Assembly (NCBI RefSeq): GCF_010820555.1
Contig: NZ_JAAIKD010000003.1
Location: 124,001 to 188,000, forward strand
Direction: 5' to 3'
Source of the DNA: Psychroflexus aurantiacus
GTDB lineage: Bacteria > Bacteroidota > Bacteroidia > Flavobacteriales > Flavobacteriaceae
Length of the DNA stretch: 64,000 nt
Part shown: positions 42,113-50,798 of the stretch, piece by piece
How the letters are laid out: each line of letters opens with the position of its first letter
Position numbering within the stretch: the stretch's first letter is position 1
Notes under the pieces: generated by a model
The model's input: the letters and a program-made list of their open reading frames with translations, nothing else
Told to the model about the DNA's origin: nothing
Databases searched by the model: none
Position numbers and translations under genes: made by a program

Positions 42113-44287
42113 TTGAGCAAGACTACTAATCACTCCTCCCTATCCAGAACACTTTCCCTGCGCGTAGCAATCAGCATTGGTGTTGGCATTATGGTGGGAG
42201 CCGGAATTTTTGTTTTTCCCGGTATAGCTTCGGGGCAGGCCGGTCCAGCCGCCATGTTATCTTTCCTGCTTGCCGGCAGTATAGCTTTTATTGTGGCCTT
42301 ATCTACGGCCGAACTGGCGACGGCCATGCCTGAAAGCGGCGGCGGATATTATTTCGTGTCCAGAACCTTTGGCCCCTTCTGGGGAATGCTCATTGGGGTT
42401 GGACAGTGGTTAGGTCTTGTCTTTGCCAGTGCCTTTTACCTCTATGGATTTGGGAGCTACCTGTTGGATTTACTCAAAGAAATCGGTTACCAACCCGGAG
42501 ACCCTATTATTCTTATCGGTTTAGCCACTGCACTGCTTCTTACCTTTATCAATGTTTTGGGAACCAAAAGCGCCGGAAGATTACAGAATAACGTGGTTTT
42601 GGTACTCACCGGAATTTTGACACTTTTATTTATGTACGGTGTGCTCCAGGCCTTAGGAATTATAGGGGAGTCTAGTTTACCAGCACCTTTTGCACCCATG
42701 GGTTACAGCCCCGTCTTTGGGGTTTCTGCACTTATCTTCACCTCTTACCTGGGCTTTGTTCAAATCGCAACGGTGGGAGGAGAAATCATCAATCCTCAGC
42801 GAAATCTGCCTCGGGCTTTGGTGGCTAGTGTGCTTATCGTTCTCAGCCTGTATCTTTTAGCACTGTTTGTAACCAATTCTGTACTTCCTGTAGATCAACT
42901 TAAAGATCTGGGAGAAACCGCTATTGTGGAAGTCGCTAGAAGTCTCATTGGGGATATCGGTGCTTTGATTGTGCTTTTTGCAGGTTTACTGGCTACCTTT
43001 TCCAGTGCGAATGCGTCCATCCTCAGCTCTTCCAGAACCATTTTTGCCTTGAGTAAGGATGGGCTTGTACCAGCATGGGTGTCTTCCATACATGAACGTT
43101 TTGGCACACCTCATCGCGCTTTAGTTTTGGTGGGTTTGCCCATTGTTGGAATTCTATTTATAGGGAAACTGGAAGTTCTTGCAGAAACGGCCTCCTTACT
43201 CCACTTGGTGATTTACGGACTTATTTGTGCCTGTGTTTTAAAATTGCGTAAAAAACGACCGGTTTGGTATGTCCCTGGTTTTAAAACGCCAGGCTATCCT
43301 GTTATCCCCGCAATAGGTATGCTAGCTGGATTTGGACTTATAGTTTTCATGAAACCTTTATCACTGATGCTGGGAGGAAGTGTTCTTCTGGTGAGCGCCT
43401 TGTATTATCTGGCTTTTGCCAAGGGAAAAACGCTCACCAACCCCTCCCCGCCTCATATTGAACCCCAGTTGCGTCAGCCACGGATTTTGCTACCCATTGC
43501 TCTTCCTCTTGAGAAGCCTATTCCGTTAGCCATTTTGCGGAATTTTACAGACCTTGAAGTTTTGCTGCTGGGTTATAAGGAACTGAAGGAACAAATCAGT
43601 CCTGAACAATTTGAAGAAGAGGACGATGGAGAATCTCAAAAGGAGCTGGATAAAGTCAAAAAAGAACTGGAAGATGAGTCCTTTGACGTCATAACCGAAT
43701 TGGTATTCACTCCCGATGTGTCTCAGGCCATCGACAACGTGATCTTAGAATATGACTGTCAGGCCCTACTCGTGGTAAAACCCATCGACGAACTCAACCG
43801 ACTGCTGATTCCTGTCTATGATATCAATCAACTCAGTAAACGATACGCAACGGTTATCTATGAATTAACCAAAGCCAGTAACCTGCCTGCTAGCCTGATG
43901 TTTATTGAAAGCCCCGAAAATTCAGAAGACTCTGAAAACGAAGAAGCTAAAGATATTTCCAACATGAAAAGTGAAGCTCTTAACAGGCTAAAACAGGCTG
44001 GAGTTCGAAGAAAGCAGATTGAGACAGGTTCTGTAAAGGTTAGTAACATATCTGAAGCCGTAGAGGAAAAAAGTGGGTCTGACGATCTTGTGATCCTGGT
44101 AGAGGCTAATACCAAGGAACGGGAAAACTTCATCAATAGAATACGAGAAGAAATCAGTGACAAAATTGAATGTCCCCTATTGGTCGTCCTCGAAGAACGC
44201 GTTCAGAAAGAAGATACCGAACCTGAAGACAGCCCTGCTGAGGAAGTGGAGGAAGAAGAGGATGACGATCAGCAAAATAAAAATTGA
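42113..44287 (+). CDS. APC superfamily amino-acid permease with C-terminal USP-like domain
   Basis: A 724-residue fusion. Residues 1-430 form a 12-helix APC permease (VGIMVGAGIFVFPGIASGQAG, ESGGGYYFVSRTFGPFWG, SSANASILSSSRTIFALSKDGLVP by parts). Residues 445-690 form one or two USP-like folds with an acidic interruption, and the C-tail is almost all Glu/Asp. The start is a TTG at 42113; the frame is open only from 42089 and has no ATG before the third helix-forming motif, so an alternative start is unlikely. The USP part may regulate transport with energy state. Its stop lies 24 bases before the next gene's start. Confidence 0.85.
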   Translation: MSKTTNHSSLSRTLSLRVAISIGVGIMVGAGIFVFPGIASGQAGPAAMLSFLLAGSIAFIVALSTAELATAMPESGGGYYFVSRTFGPFWGMLIGVGQWLGLVFASAFYLYGFGSYLLDLLKEIGYQPGDPIILIGLATALLLTFINVLGTKSAGRLQNNVVLVLTGILTLLFMYGVLQALGIIGESSLPAPFAPMGYSPVFGVSALIFTSYLGFVQIATVGGEIINPQRNLPRALVASVLIVLSLYLLALFVTNSVLPVDQLKDLGETAIVEVARSLIGDIGALIVLFAGLLATFSSANASILSSSRTIFALSKDGLVPAWVSSIHERFGTPHRALVLVGLPIVGILFIGKLEVLAETASLLHLVIYGLICACVLKLRKKRPVWYVPGFKTPGYPVIPAIGMLAGFGLIVFMKPLSLMLGGSVLLVSALYYLAFAKGKTLTNPSPPHIEPQLRQPRILLPIALPLEKPIPLAILRNFTDLEVLLLGYKELKEQISPEQFEEEDDGESQKELDKVKKELEDESFDVITELVFTPDVSQAIDNVILEYDCQALLVVKPIDELNRLLIPVYDINQLSKRYATVIYELTKASNLPASLMFIESPENSEDSENEEAKDISNMKSEALNRLKQAGVRRKQIETGSVKVSNISEAVEEKSGSDDLVILVEANTKERENFINRIREEISDKIECPLLVVLEERVQKEDTEPEDSPAEEVEEEEDDDQQNKN

Positions 44288-44310
44288 TACCCGTTAATCA
44301 TGCAAAAGAA

Positions 44311-45162
44311 ATGAAATCAATTTTAGAAATTTATGAGATAACCACAGACCAAAGAGAAGTGATTTATGATGAAATTGGACATTTTGAAGCGCCTAACTGG
44401 AGTAGAAATAACGAGTATCTTCTATTGAATGGCGAGGGTCGGCTCTTTAAGTTGGACTTGAAAACAAAAAAGAAAACTGAGGTTGACACGGGCTTTGCCA
44501 AAGACTTAAACAACGACCACGGTATTTCGCCAAATGGCAGACAGATAGTCATAAGTTCTGCTGACGCTATCCAGGCAGCAGGTAAAGAGCAGTGGCTCAC
44601 CTCTAAGATTTATATACTTTCAGAATCAGGTGGCACCCCCAAACTCATCACCCCCAAAGAAGCTTCATTCTGGCACGGCTGGTCGCCAGATGGTCAAACT
44701 TTGGTCTATACCGCCAAGCGAAAAGAAGGGTTTGATATTTACAGCATCGACCTCCGGGGAGGGAAAGAAACCAGATTAACTGGCGGTAAATGGTTGGATG
44801 ATGGCCCTGATTATTCTCACGATGGCAGCTACATTTACTACAACTCTATGCAATCCGGAAGCATGGAAATCTGGAGAATGAAAACAGACGGCAGTCAAAA
44901 GGCTCAACTGACCCGTGACGGGTACTCCAACTGGTTTCCACATCCTTCCCCGGCGGGAGGTTCTTTTGTGTTTTTATCCTACCTGGAAGACCAGGAGGAG
45001 GCCCACCCGCCAATGAAAAGGGTTGCCTTAAGACTCTTTGATTTGCAAACAAACACCATTAAAACCTTATGTGAATTCACTGGCGGACAAGGAAGCATCA
45101 ATGTGCCTTCCTGGTCACCAGACGGCAGACGATTTGCCTTTGTCTCGTATGAAAACGGCTAA
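44311..45162 (+). CDS. TolB/PD40-type beta-propeller protein
   Basis: About 283 residues from the chosen ATG at 44311 (MKSILEIYEITTDQRE). An upstream TTG overlapping the permease stop is less likely. At least five PD40 repeats are visible, each with a PxWSPDG-like turn (APNWSRNNEYLLL, HGISPNGRQIVI, HGWSPDGQTLVYT, GPDYSHDGSYIYYN, VPSWSPDGRRFAFVS). It has no signal peptide, unlike periplasmic TolB, so it is likely cytoplasmic. Proteins of this kind in Flavobacteriia are of unknown function. Confidence 0.82.
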   Translation: MKSILEIYEITTDQREVIYDEIGHFEAPNWSRNNEYLLLNGEGRLFKLDLKTKKKTEVDTGFAKDLNNDHGISPNGRQIVISSADAIQAAGKEQWLTSKIYILSESGGTPKLITPKEASFWHGWSPDGQTLVYTAKRKEGFDIYSIDLRGGKETRLTGGKWLDDGPDYSHDGSYIYYNSMQSGSMEIWRMKTDGSQKAQLTRDGYSNWFPHPSPAGGSFVFLSYLEDQEEAHPPMKRVALRLFDLQTNTIKTLCEFTGGQGSINVPSWSPDGRRFAFVSYENG

Positions 45163-45331
45163 ATTTTAATGACTTCACTATCCCTTGCGTCTATTAAATT
45201 GAAATGCCCACCGCCAGAGCTTATTCATAACTGACTTAATTTTTCATTTATAATTCAAGAAATCAGATAAAAGCTTATTTTTATAGGGAGCATGAGCCAT
45301 ACAAAAGCCTCAAAAAAAACAGAATATTTCA

Positions 45332-45928
45332 ATGACAACGCAAGCAGGTATAAAAACGAATTGTGATGTTCCAGCAGTTTGGCAAACTCATAAAAACGAA
45401 TTGCGAAATTTTATTCTGAAACGAGTTAAAGACCAGGACCTGACAAATGATATTTTGCAAGACGTTTTGATCAAGGTTTATAATTTCTGCATTTCAAATT
45501 CAGGAGTGAGAAATATAAGAAGCTGGCTATTTCAAATTACACAAAACACGATTACCGACCATTACCGTAAACAGAAAAAGTTTACAGGAGTAGACGATCT
45601 TACTGGCTTAGATAACGAAGATGAGAACGCAGCTTTTGCCGAAGCGACAACTTTCATTCTTCCCATGCTCAATTTTTTACCGGAAGAATATGCTATTCCG
45701 TTGAAGCTTTCAGACCTTGATCATATGAAACAGGCCGACATCGCCAAAAAACTTAATCTTGGCTTATCAGCAACAAAATCGCGCATTCAACGCGCAAGAA
45801 AATTGCTGAAAGCTGAATTTGTGACCTGCTGTCATTTTGAAACCGATAAACAGGGAAGCCTGATTTCCTTTCAAATCAAAAAAAGTTGCGAGCCCTTACA
45901 AAAAATTATTAAAAAAACTGAACGCTAA
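45332..45928 (+). CDS. sigZ: RNA polymerase sigma factor SigZ-like (ECF)
   Basis: A 198-residue ECF sigma factor. The region 2 start is VWQTHKNELRNFILKRVKDQDLTNDILQDVLIKVY, then SWLFQITQNTITDHYRKQKK (-10 recognition). Region 4 is DMKQADIAKKLNLGLSATKSRIQRARKLLK (by ends). It carries a C-terminal extension with Cys residues (VTCCHF, KSCEPL) after the region-4 helix, which could be a redox or metal switch. No anti-sigma factor is seen next to it. It is followed at 70 bases by an ArsI-like enzyme, which it may control. Confidence 0.88.
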   Translation: MTTQAGIKTNCDVPAVWQTHKNELRNFILKRVKDQDLTNDILQDVLIKVYNFCISNSGVRNIRSWLFQITQNTITDHYRKQKKFTGVDDLTGLDNEDENAAFAEATTFILPMLNFLPEEYAIPLKLSDLDHMKQADIAKKLNLGLSATKSRIQRARKLLKAEFVTCCHFETDKQGSLISFQIKKSCEPLQKIIKKTER

Positions 45929-45997
45929 GTTGCGTCTTTTTTAAACCCTTTGCGTCTTGATTGTATAGTTAAATAGTAACACTTAAAATCAAGAACA

Positions 45998-46468
45998 ATG
46001 AAACGATTTCACATTCACGTCAGAGTAAAAAGTATTGAAGAAAGCACTGCGTTTTACAATGCCCTTTTCAGCCAGCAACCCAGCCTTTTAAAAGGTGATT
46101 ATGCCAAATGGATGCTCGAAGACCCGCGAATAAATTTTGCCATTTCAACAGGGCATACTGAACATGGTATTGAACACCTGGGCTTACAGTTGGAAACCGA
46201 AGCAGAATTGCAGCAGGTGTATGAAAACATGCAAAAAGCAAAAGGGACGCTAAGAGAAGAAGGAGAATGCACCTGCTGCTATTCTAAATCCCAAAAAAGC
46301 TGGATAACAGATCCTCAGGGGGTGGATTGGGAAGCTTTTTTCACCCACGGTACAGCTACGGTTTACGGTGAGGGTATCAATGCAAAACCGGCGCCTGAAG
46401 TCATGGAGCAATGGACTGGAAACGATGGAAAAAGTGCTGACCTAAAAACGACTAAGCTTTTGGAATAG
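45998..46468 (+). CDS. ArsI/CadI-like vicinal-oxygen-chelate (VOC) protein
   Basis: A 156-residue VOC-fold protein with the ligand pattern of the Fe(II) C-As lyase ArsI: His near residues 5-7 (RFHIHVRV), H60 (GIEHLGLQ), E112 (GVDWEAFF) and a Cys cluster C91-T-C93-C94. This is comparable to the C96-C97 pair that binds trivalent organoarsenicals. ArsI cleaves the carbon-arsenic bond of methyl- and aromatic arsenicals. No arsR or acr3 is adjacent. The sigZ gene just upstream hints at stress-induced expression. CadI-like annotation is equivalent. Confidence 0.8.
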   Translation: MKRFHIHVRVKSIEESTAFYNALFSQQPSLLKGDYAKWMLEDPRINFAISTGHTEHGIEHLGLQLETEAELQQVYENMQKAKGTLREEGECTCCYSKSQKSWITDPQGVDWEAFFTHGTATVYGEGINAKPAPEVMEQWTGNDGKSADLKTTKLLE

Positions 46469-46709
46469 ACTTTTGAGAGTGGAAACTATACTCTTAGAGC
46501 AGGGCAAAAATAGCATGAGAAAATAGTATTAAACCAGGCCTGTCATTTTCGAAACTAAGGCATTAAATTGAAGAAAAGGGAACAAGATTTTTGTGGTATT
46601 ATGATTTATCAAACAGAAAAACGCTACATTAAAGTTGGGTTTTTCGCAAGACGTAATAGGATGAATATCTAAGCTGTGTCTAACTCTTATAAATTTCAAC
46701 GCATTCCAC

Positions 46710-47042
46710 ATGAATAACACATCAAAAATCATAAGAACCTGGAAAGGCTGGACGACTTTAGAAAATGCGCCTGTGTATGAAGCGCTTTTAGTGAATGACG
46801 TGTTTCCGACGATAAAAAAGAAGGGGATTGACGGACTCGAAAAGGTGAGCATTGCCACTAAAACCAAAACCGATGAAGTCGAATTCTTTCTTACGCTTCA
46901 ATTTGATAACATGGATTCGGTCAGAGCCTTTGCAGGAGAAGATGTTGAGCAGGCCTATATTCCTGAACATGCAAAACGCGTTTTAGAGCGGTATGAGGCA
47001 ACTGCCGAACATTTTGAGTTGAAAACTGAACTCGTTTTATAA
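46710..47042 (+). CDS. Antibiotic biosynthesis monooxygenase (ABM)-like small protein
   Basis: A 110-residue protein with the dimeric alpha/beta-barrel layout of ABM-domain proteins: KIIRTWKGWTTLENAPVYEALL at the start, a strand-helix-strand centre with VSIATKTKTDEVEFFLTLQFDNMDSVRAFAGED (by ends) and AYIPEHAKRVL. Many such proteins are small oxidoreductases of unknown substrate. It sits 240 bases downstream of the ArsI-like gene and 5 bases before a small membrane-protein gene. The 240-base gap holds no gene I can support. Confidence 0.78.
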   Translation: MNNTSKIIRTWKGWTTLENAPVYEALLVNDVFPTIKKKGIDGLEKVSIATKTKTDEVEFFLTLQFDNMDSVRAFAGEDVEQAYIPEHAKRVLERYEATAEHFELKTELVL

Positions 47043-47047
47043 AGCAA

Positions 47048-47284
47048 ATGAAGATAAACCATTCCAAAAAAAGACTGTATGCAAACCTCATATCAGGTCT
47101 ATTATTTATTACCCTTTGGATTCTGACTTTATTCTCGAAAGAATATTTTATATTTTGGAGTGGTTTTGTATATCTTATCTTAGGCATTTATCACTTCAGT
47201 CATTTAAATTATGACAGTAAGAATCAATACCTGCTTATAAAACAGAAGCATTCAAAAATTCAAGCTATTCGGGTCAAAGACTAA
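47048..47284 (+). CDS. Small membrane protein, two helices
   Basis: A 78-residue protein with a basic start (MKINHSKKRLYANL), two hydrophobic helices (LLFITLWILTLF, FIFWSGFVYLILGIYHF) and a basic C-terminus. It begins 5 bases after the ABM-like stop, so it is likely co-transcribed. I do not recognise a family. Confidence 0.6.
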   Translation: MKINHSKKRLYANLISGLLFITLWILTLFSKEYFIFWSGFVYLILGIYHFSHLNYDSKNQYLLIKQKHSKIQAIRVKD

Positions 47285-47316
47285 AATGAATATCTTAAGC
47301 TTTGAAGTTGATTCAC

Positions 47317-47470
47317 ATGAAAAAAAAACAGCCTCTTTTTTTTAATTTTGATGATTTCGTTGATCTCCTGTACCTCAACATCCGGTCAGGATTTGGGAGA
47401 GTTACGCTTTATCATTCTTGCGGTTCTGATGCTGATCGTGGTCATAAGCGCAGTCGCTTCCAGAAACTAA
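47317..47470 (+). pseudogene. Small lipoprotein gene out of frame at a homopolymer run
   Basis: From ATG 47317 the frame reads MKKKQPLFFNFDD and is not lipoprotein-like. One base over, the frame reads KKNSLFFLILMISLISC-TSTSGQDLGEL, then a hydrophobic helix, ending at TAA 47468. This is a perfect SPII lipobox (LISC). Removing one base from A9 (47320-47328) or T8 (47336-47343) joins ATG to this frame. The product would be a lipoprotein of about 50 residues with a C-terminal membrane helix. It may be slippage-controlled, decayed, or an assembly error. Confidence 0.6.
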
Positions 47471-47506
47471 AATCAAAATTCCTGTTTTCGAATTTGATTC
47501 CATAAA

Positions 47507-47531
47507 AAAACCACTCTAAAAGAGTGGTTTT
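47507..47531. terminator. Bidirectional terminator between the small lipoprotein and DUF4382 genes
   Basis: Stem AAAACCACTCT/AGAGTGGTTTT with an AAA loop, between converging genes. Confidence 0.85.
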
Positions 47532-47557
47532 AATACCTTCTGGTTTTAAACTATGTC

Positions 47558-48325
47558 TTAAAGCACTATAACTTCAAGGACAGTGGTTTCACCAATCACG
47601 ACCGTTACGTCGTTTACAGTTGCAGTAAGACCGCTTTCAGACTCTACTTCTAAGGTATACGTTCCTTCAGGAACTCCGTAAAGTAAAAACTCACCTGTTT
47701 CATCTGTGTACGCACTGATTTCTTCTCCTGAAGCATCATTGGTTGCAGTCACTTTAGTTTCAGTATCAAAAGGTTCAACAGAACCAGCTATGGCACCGCT
47801 TTCTGCACTTGTTGTGATACGAATAACAGGCTTTAGCAAGTAACCTCCATTGCCTTGTGCAACAATAGACTCATCGACTTTAAAGTCCATGATAAATTCA
47901 TAGGTTACACCTGGCTGCAAGTCATAATTTACTTCCAGTTTTAAACCTGATTGTTGAGCACTTGGGGTCTGAAGCGCTATGGTTTCACCACCGTTAAGGA
48001 CAACACTGTTATCTGCACCCAAAACAAGACGAACCTGGCTCAAATCTCCAGACGGGATATCTTCATTCACAAGGCTTACAAAATTACCACCTGTAAGGGT
48101 AAGCAAATCATAAACACCAGCGTTGGTATCCAGCATTACAATTTCACCGTCAACAATAGCTTCAACACCAACGACATCTATGAATACATTTTCATAGTCT
48201 CCCGGAGCATCAACTAAACGAACAGACATACCCGATGTACCTTCTGCTGTACTGTCAGAATCACAACTGATTAAGGCTGCTGATACTACAAATACGCTTA
48301 AAATAAGTTTAAATAAATTTTTCAT
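47558..48325 (-). CDS. DUF4382 lipoprotein with carboxypeptidase-regulatory-like domain
   Basis: A 255-residue surface or periplasmic lipoprotein. The lipobox ends at C21 (VSAALISCDSDS). Residues about 32-165 form the DUF4382 domain (MSVRLVDAPGDYENVFIDV, SGDLSQVRLVLG, GYLLKPVIRI by ends). Residues 170-255 form a carboxypeptidase-regulatory-like beta sandwich (ETGEFLLYGVPEGTYTLEV). The function of DUF4382 is not established. It is a single gene facing the small lipoprotein across a shared terminator. Confidence 0.87.
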   Translation of the reverse strand: MKNLFKLILSVFVVSAALISCDSDSTAEGTSGMSVRLVDAPGDYENVFIDVVGVEAIVDGEIVMLDTNAGVYDLLTLTGGNFVSLVNEDIPSGDLSQVRLVLGADNSVVLNGGETIALQTPSAQQSGLKLEVNYDLQPGVTYEFIMDFKVDESIVAQGNGGYLLKPVIRITTSAESGAIAGSVEPFDTETKVTATNDASGEEISAYTDETGEFLLYGVPEGTYTLEVESESGLTATVNDVTVVIGETTVLEVIVL

Positions 48326-48696
48326 TTGTTTTTGTTTTTAAAATTTATAAGACAATTACTGTCTTCTATCAATATAACAATGCAAAAGCGAATCACCCTA
48401 GCTTTAAGATACGGATTTTTTCAAGTTTTTTTATCAGACCCCAGCCTTTCCTTTGTAATAGCTTAATGCTCAAAACCTTATTCATAAGCAAAAATGTTTG
48501 CTGTAGTTTCCATAACATTAAGAATTCTGGACTAGGATGCTGGATAATAATACCTACTGTACCTATTCTTAATCCGTTTAAACGTGTTTTCCGGACTGTA
48601 ATTCCTGTTATCAGGACAAGAATTAGGAGGAAGCTTCCCTGGATTAGGCTTTCGTTTCAAATGCTTGACTTATCTTTAAAGTTTAAAATAGCATCT
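48326..48696. other. Divergent intergenic region, no gene seen
   Basis: About 370 bases between divergent DUF4382 and DUF885 genes. A possible open frame here only extends the DUF885 protein upstream of its signal peptide and is not supported. No complete -33/-7 pair was found. Confidence 0.5.
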
Positions 48697-50403
48697 ATGA
48701 AATTAGTTTTATGTTTTTTGATCCCCATTGCAGTAAGCTTTTCAGCAGTGAGTCAAACTCAATCGCAGGCCCTGGATTCTATCATCAAAACCTACCAGGC
48801 ACATACAGGCTATGACAGAGAAGTCTATCCGTTAGGATTGTATACAGAAGCCTATTACAAGCAGGAAGCTGAATTTGCAAAAGAAATCCTTAATGATTTA
48901 GATGAAATCAATACCAGTAAGCTTTCAGAAACCGAGCAAATTTCTCTGGCCCTTTTGAAATTCAAACTGCAGGAAACTGTAGATTTTTATACCTACGAAG
49001 CCTATTTAAATCCGTTGCTTTCTGATTCCGGCTTTCACCTCAGTTTGTCTTACCGCGTCAGAGACCTCAACACTTACGACCAGGTGAGAGCCTACCTCAA
49101 TACACTCAATGCCATTCCTATCTATACAGATCAGCATTTGAAACTGCTTCGTAAAGGACTAAAGTTGGGCATCTCACAACCCCGAATTATTTTTGAAGGC
49201 TATGCATCCACTTACGATTCACAAATCGTGGATCAAGCTGAAGACAGTTACTTCTTCGAACCTTTTGAAAAGCTGCCATCCACTTTGTCTGAAACTCAGA
49301 AAGATTCTGTCCTCCAAGCTGCCAGGCTAGCGATTGAAACCAATGTCATTCCACAGTTCAAACGCATTAAAACCTTTTTTGAAACCGAATATCTTCCTGG
49401 CACCAAAACCACTTTAGGCGTTTCAGAAGGGCCAATGGGCCAGGCTTATTATCAAAACAGACTGAATTACTACACGACTTTGGATTTGACCGCTGAAGAC
49501 ATTTACAACATTGGCTTGAAGGAAGTGGCCCGCATCAACGCGGAAATGAAATCTATTGTTGAAGAGGTCAACTTTGACGGCAGTTTGGATGAATTTATTG
49601 CCTTCTTAAGAACCGATGAGCAGTTTTATGCTAAAACCGGAGAAGACCTTCTGAAAGAAGCACGCGATATCGCCAAGCGTATCGATGCCAAGCTTCCAGC
49701 CTATTTCAAAACTTTACCGAGGAAGCCTTACGGTGTGGCTAAAGTTCCGGATGCCATTGCACCTAAATATACTACCGGGCGTTATATTGGGGCTTCCAAT
49801 GACACTCAGCCGGGTTACTATTGGGTCAACACCTATAATTTACCGAACAGGCCGCTTTACGTGTTGCCGTCCTTAACGGCCCATGAAGCTGTGCCCGGAC
49901 ATCATTTACAAAATGCACTGAATGCCGAACTTGGCGATAGTATCCCCCAGTTTCGCAGAAATATGTATTTATCGGCTTACGGAGAAGGCTGGGGCTTGTA
50001 TTCTGAATTTCTGGCGGACGAAATGGGGATTTACACCACCCCTTACGAGCGCTTTGGAAAACTAACTTATGAGCAATGGCGTGCCTGTCGACTCGTTGTC
50101 GATACCGGTATTCATGCCATGGGCTGGACCCGAGAGCAGGCTGTGGAGTATTTTATAAAAAACACAGCGCTGTCCTTGCATAATATCAACACCGAAGTAG
50201 ATCGGTATATCTCCTGGCCTGGACAGGCGGTGTCTTATAAAATTGGAGAAATCAAAATAAGAGAGTTGCGACGGAAAGCCGAAGAAACCCTTGGTCCAAA
50301 ATTTAACATCAGAGACTTTCATGAAGTGATTCTCGAACAGGGTGTGGTTACCTTACCCATTCTGGAACGACGTATTGAAGCTTATATTGAAGAAGTAAAA
50401 TGA
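48697..50403 (+). CDS. DUF885 family metallopeptidase, exported
   Basis: About 568 residues from the ATG at 48697, chosen because it starts a signal peptide (MKLVLCFLIPIAVSFSAVSQ). The upstream in-frame ATG at 48466 adds an unconvincing basic leader. The zinc site is HEAVPGHHLQ (H396, E397), with supporting YGEGWGLYSEFLADEMG and GQAVSYKIGE later. DUF885 peptidases are gluzincins found in many Bacteroidota, with unknown substrates. It overlaps the following small gene by 4 bases. Confidence 0.87.
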   Translation: MKLVLCFLIPIAVSFSAVSQTQSQALDSIIKTYQAHTGYDREVYPLGLYTEAYYKQEAEFAKEILNDLDEINTSKLSETEQISLALLKFKLQETVDFYTYEAYLNPLLSDSGFHLSLSYRVRDLNTYDQVRAYLNTLNAIPIYTDQHLKLLRKGLKLGISQPRIIFEGYASTYDSQIVDQAEDSYFFEPFEKLPSTLSETQKDSVLQAARLAIETNVIPQFKRIKTFFETEYLPGTKTTLGVSEGPMGQAYYQNRLNYYTTLDLTAEDIYNIGLKEVARINAEMKSIVEEVNFDGSLDEFIAFLRTDEQFYAKTGEDLLKEARDIAKRIDAKLPAYFKTLPRKPYGVAKVPDAIAPKYTTGRYIGASNDTQPGYYWVNTYNLPNRPLYVLPSLTAHEAVPGHHLQNALNAELGDSIPQFRRNMYLSAYGEGWGLYSEFLADEMGIYTTPYERFGKLTYEQWRACRLVVDTGIHAMGWTREQAVEYFIKNTALSLHNINTEVDRYISWPGQAVSYKIGEIKIRELRRKAEETLGPKFNIRDFHEVILEQGVVTLPILERRIEAYIEEVK

Positions 50404-50687
50404 GTTTTGGCTCGGGTCATGTCTTTGATATGATAAATCGAATGAAACAAAATCGCTCGATGTTATCCTCTAAACGACAGAAATTCAAAAGTAATCGTCG
50501 AGAAGGTATTTATTCAAAATCGAAACAGACAAGCCAAATTCAAGATCATAATTTAAGTGAGGAAGAATTAAATCAACTGAAAAAAGAAATTGCAAAACGC
50601 ACTCGGGAAGAGCACCGAAGAGGCTGGACTATTTCTATAGCAACTGTTGTTTTCATATTTATCATTTTTTTAATCTTCTCCTTTTGA
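50400..50687 (+). CDS. Conserved small protein with C-terminal membrane anchor
   Basis: A 95-residue protein starting MSFGSGHVFDMINRMKQNRSML, rich in Lys/Arg/Ser over residues 15-75, with one hydrophobic helix at the end (ISIATVVFIFIIFLIFSF). The start overlaps the DUF885 stop by 4 bases. The FGSxxxMINxxKxN opening recurs in short Bacteroidota proteins I recall, but no function is known. Its basic region could bind nucleic acid or membrane. Confidence 0.7.
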   Translation: MSFGSGHVFDMINRMKQNRSMLSSKRQKFKSNRREGIYSKSKQTSQIQDHNLSEEELNQLKKEIAKRTREEHRRGWTISIATVVFIFIIFLIFSF

Positions 50688-50798
50688 GAGTTTTAGTCTT
50701 TTTTATTTTCTAAATAGTTGAAAAGCTACGATTGTTTAAATAGAAAGATAATTTTAATCAATAATGTTGCTATATTTAATTTATATTAAAATAAAATC

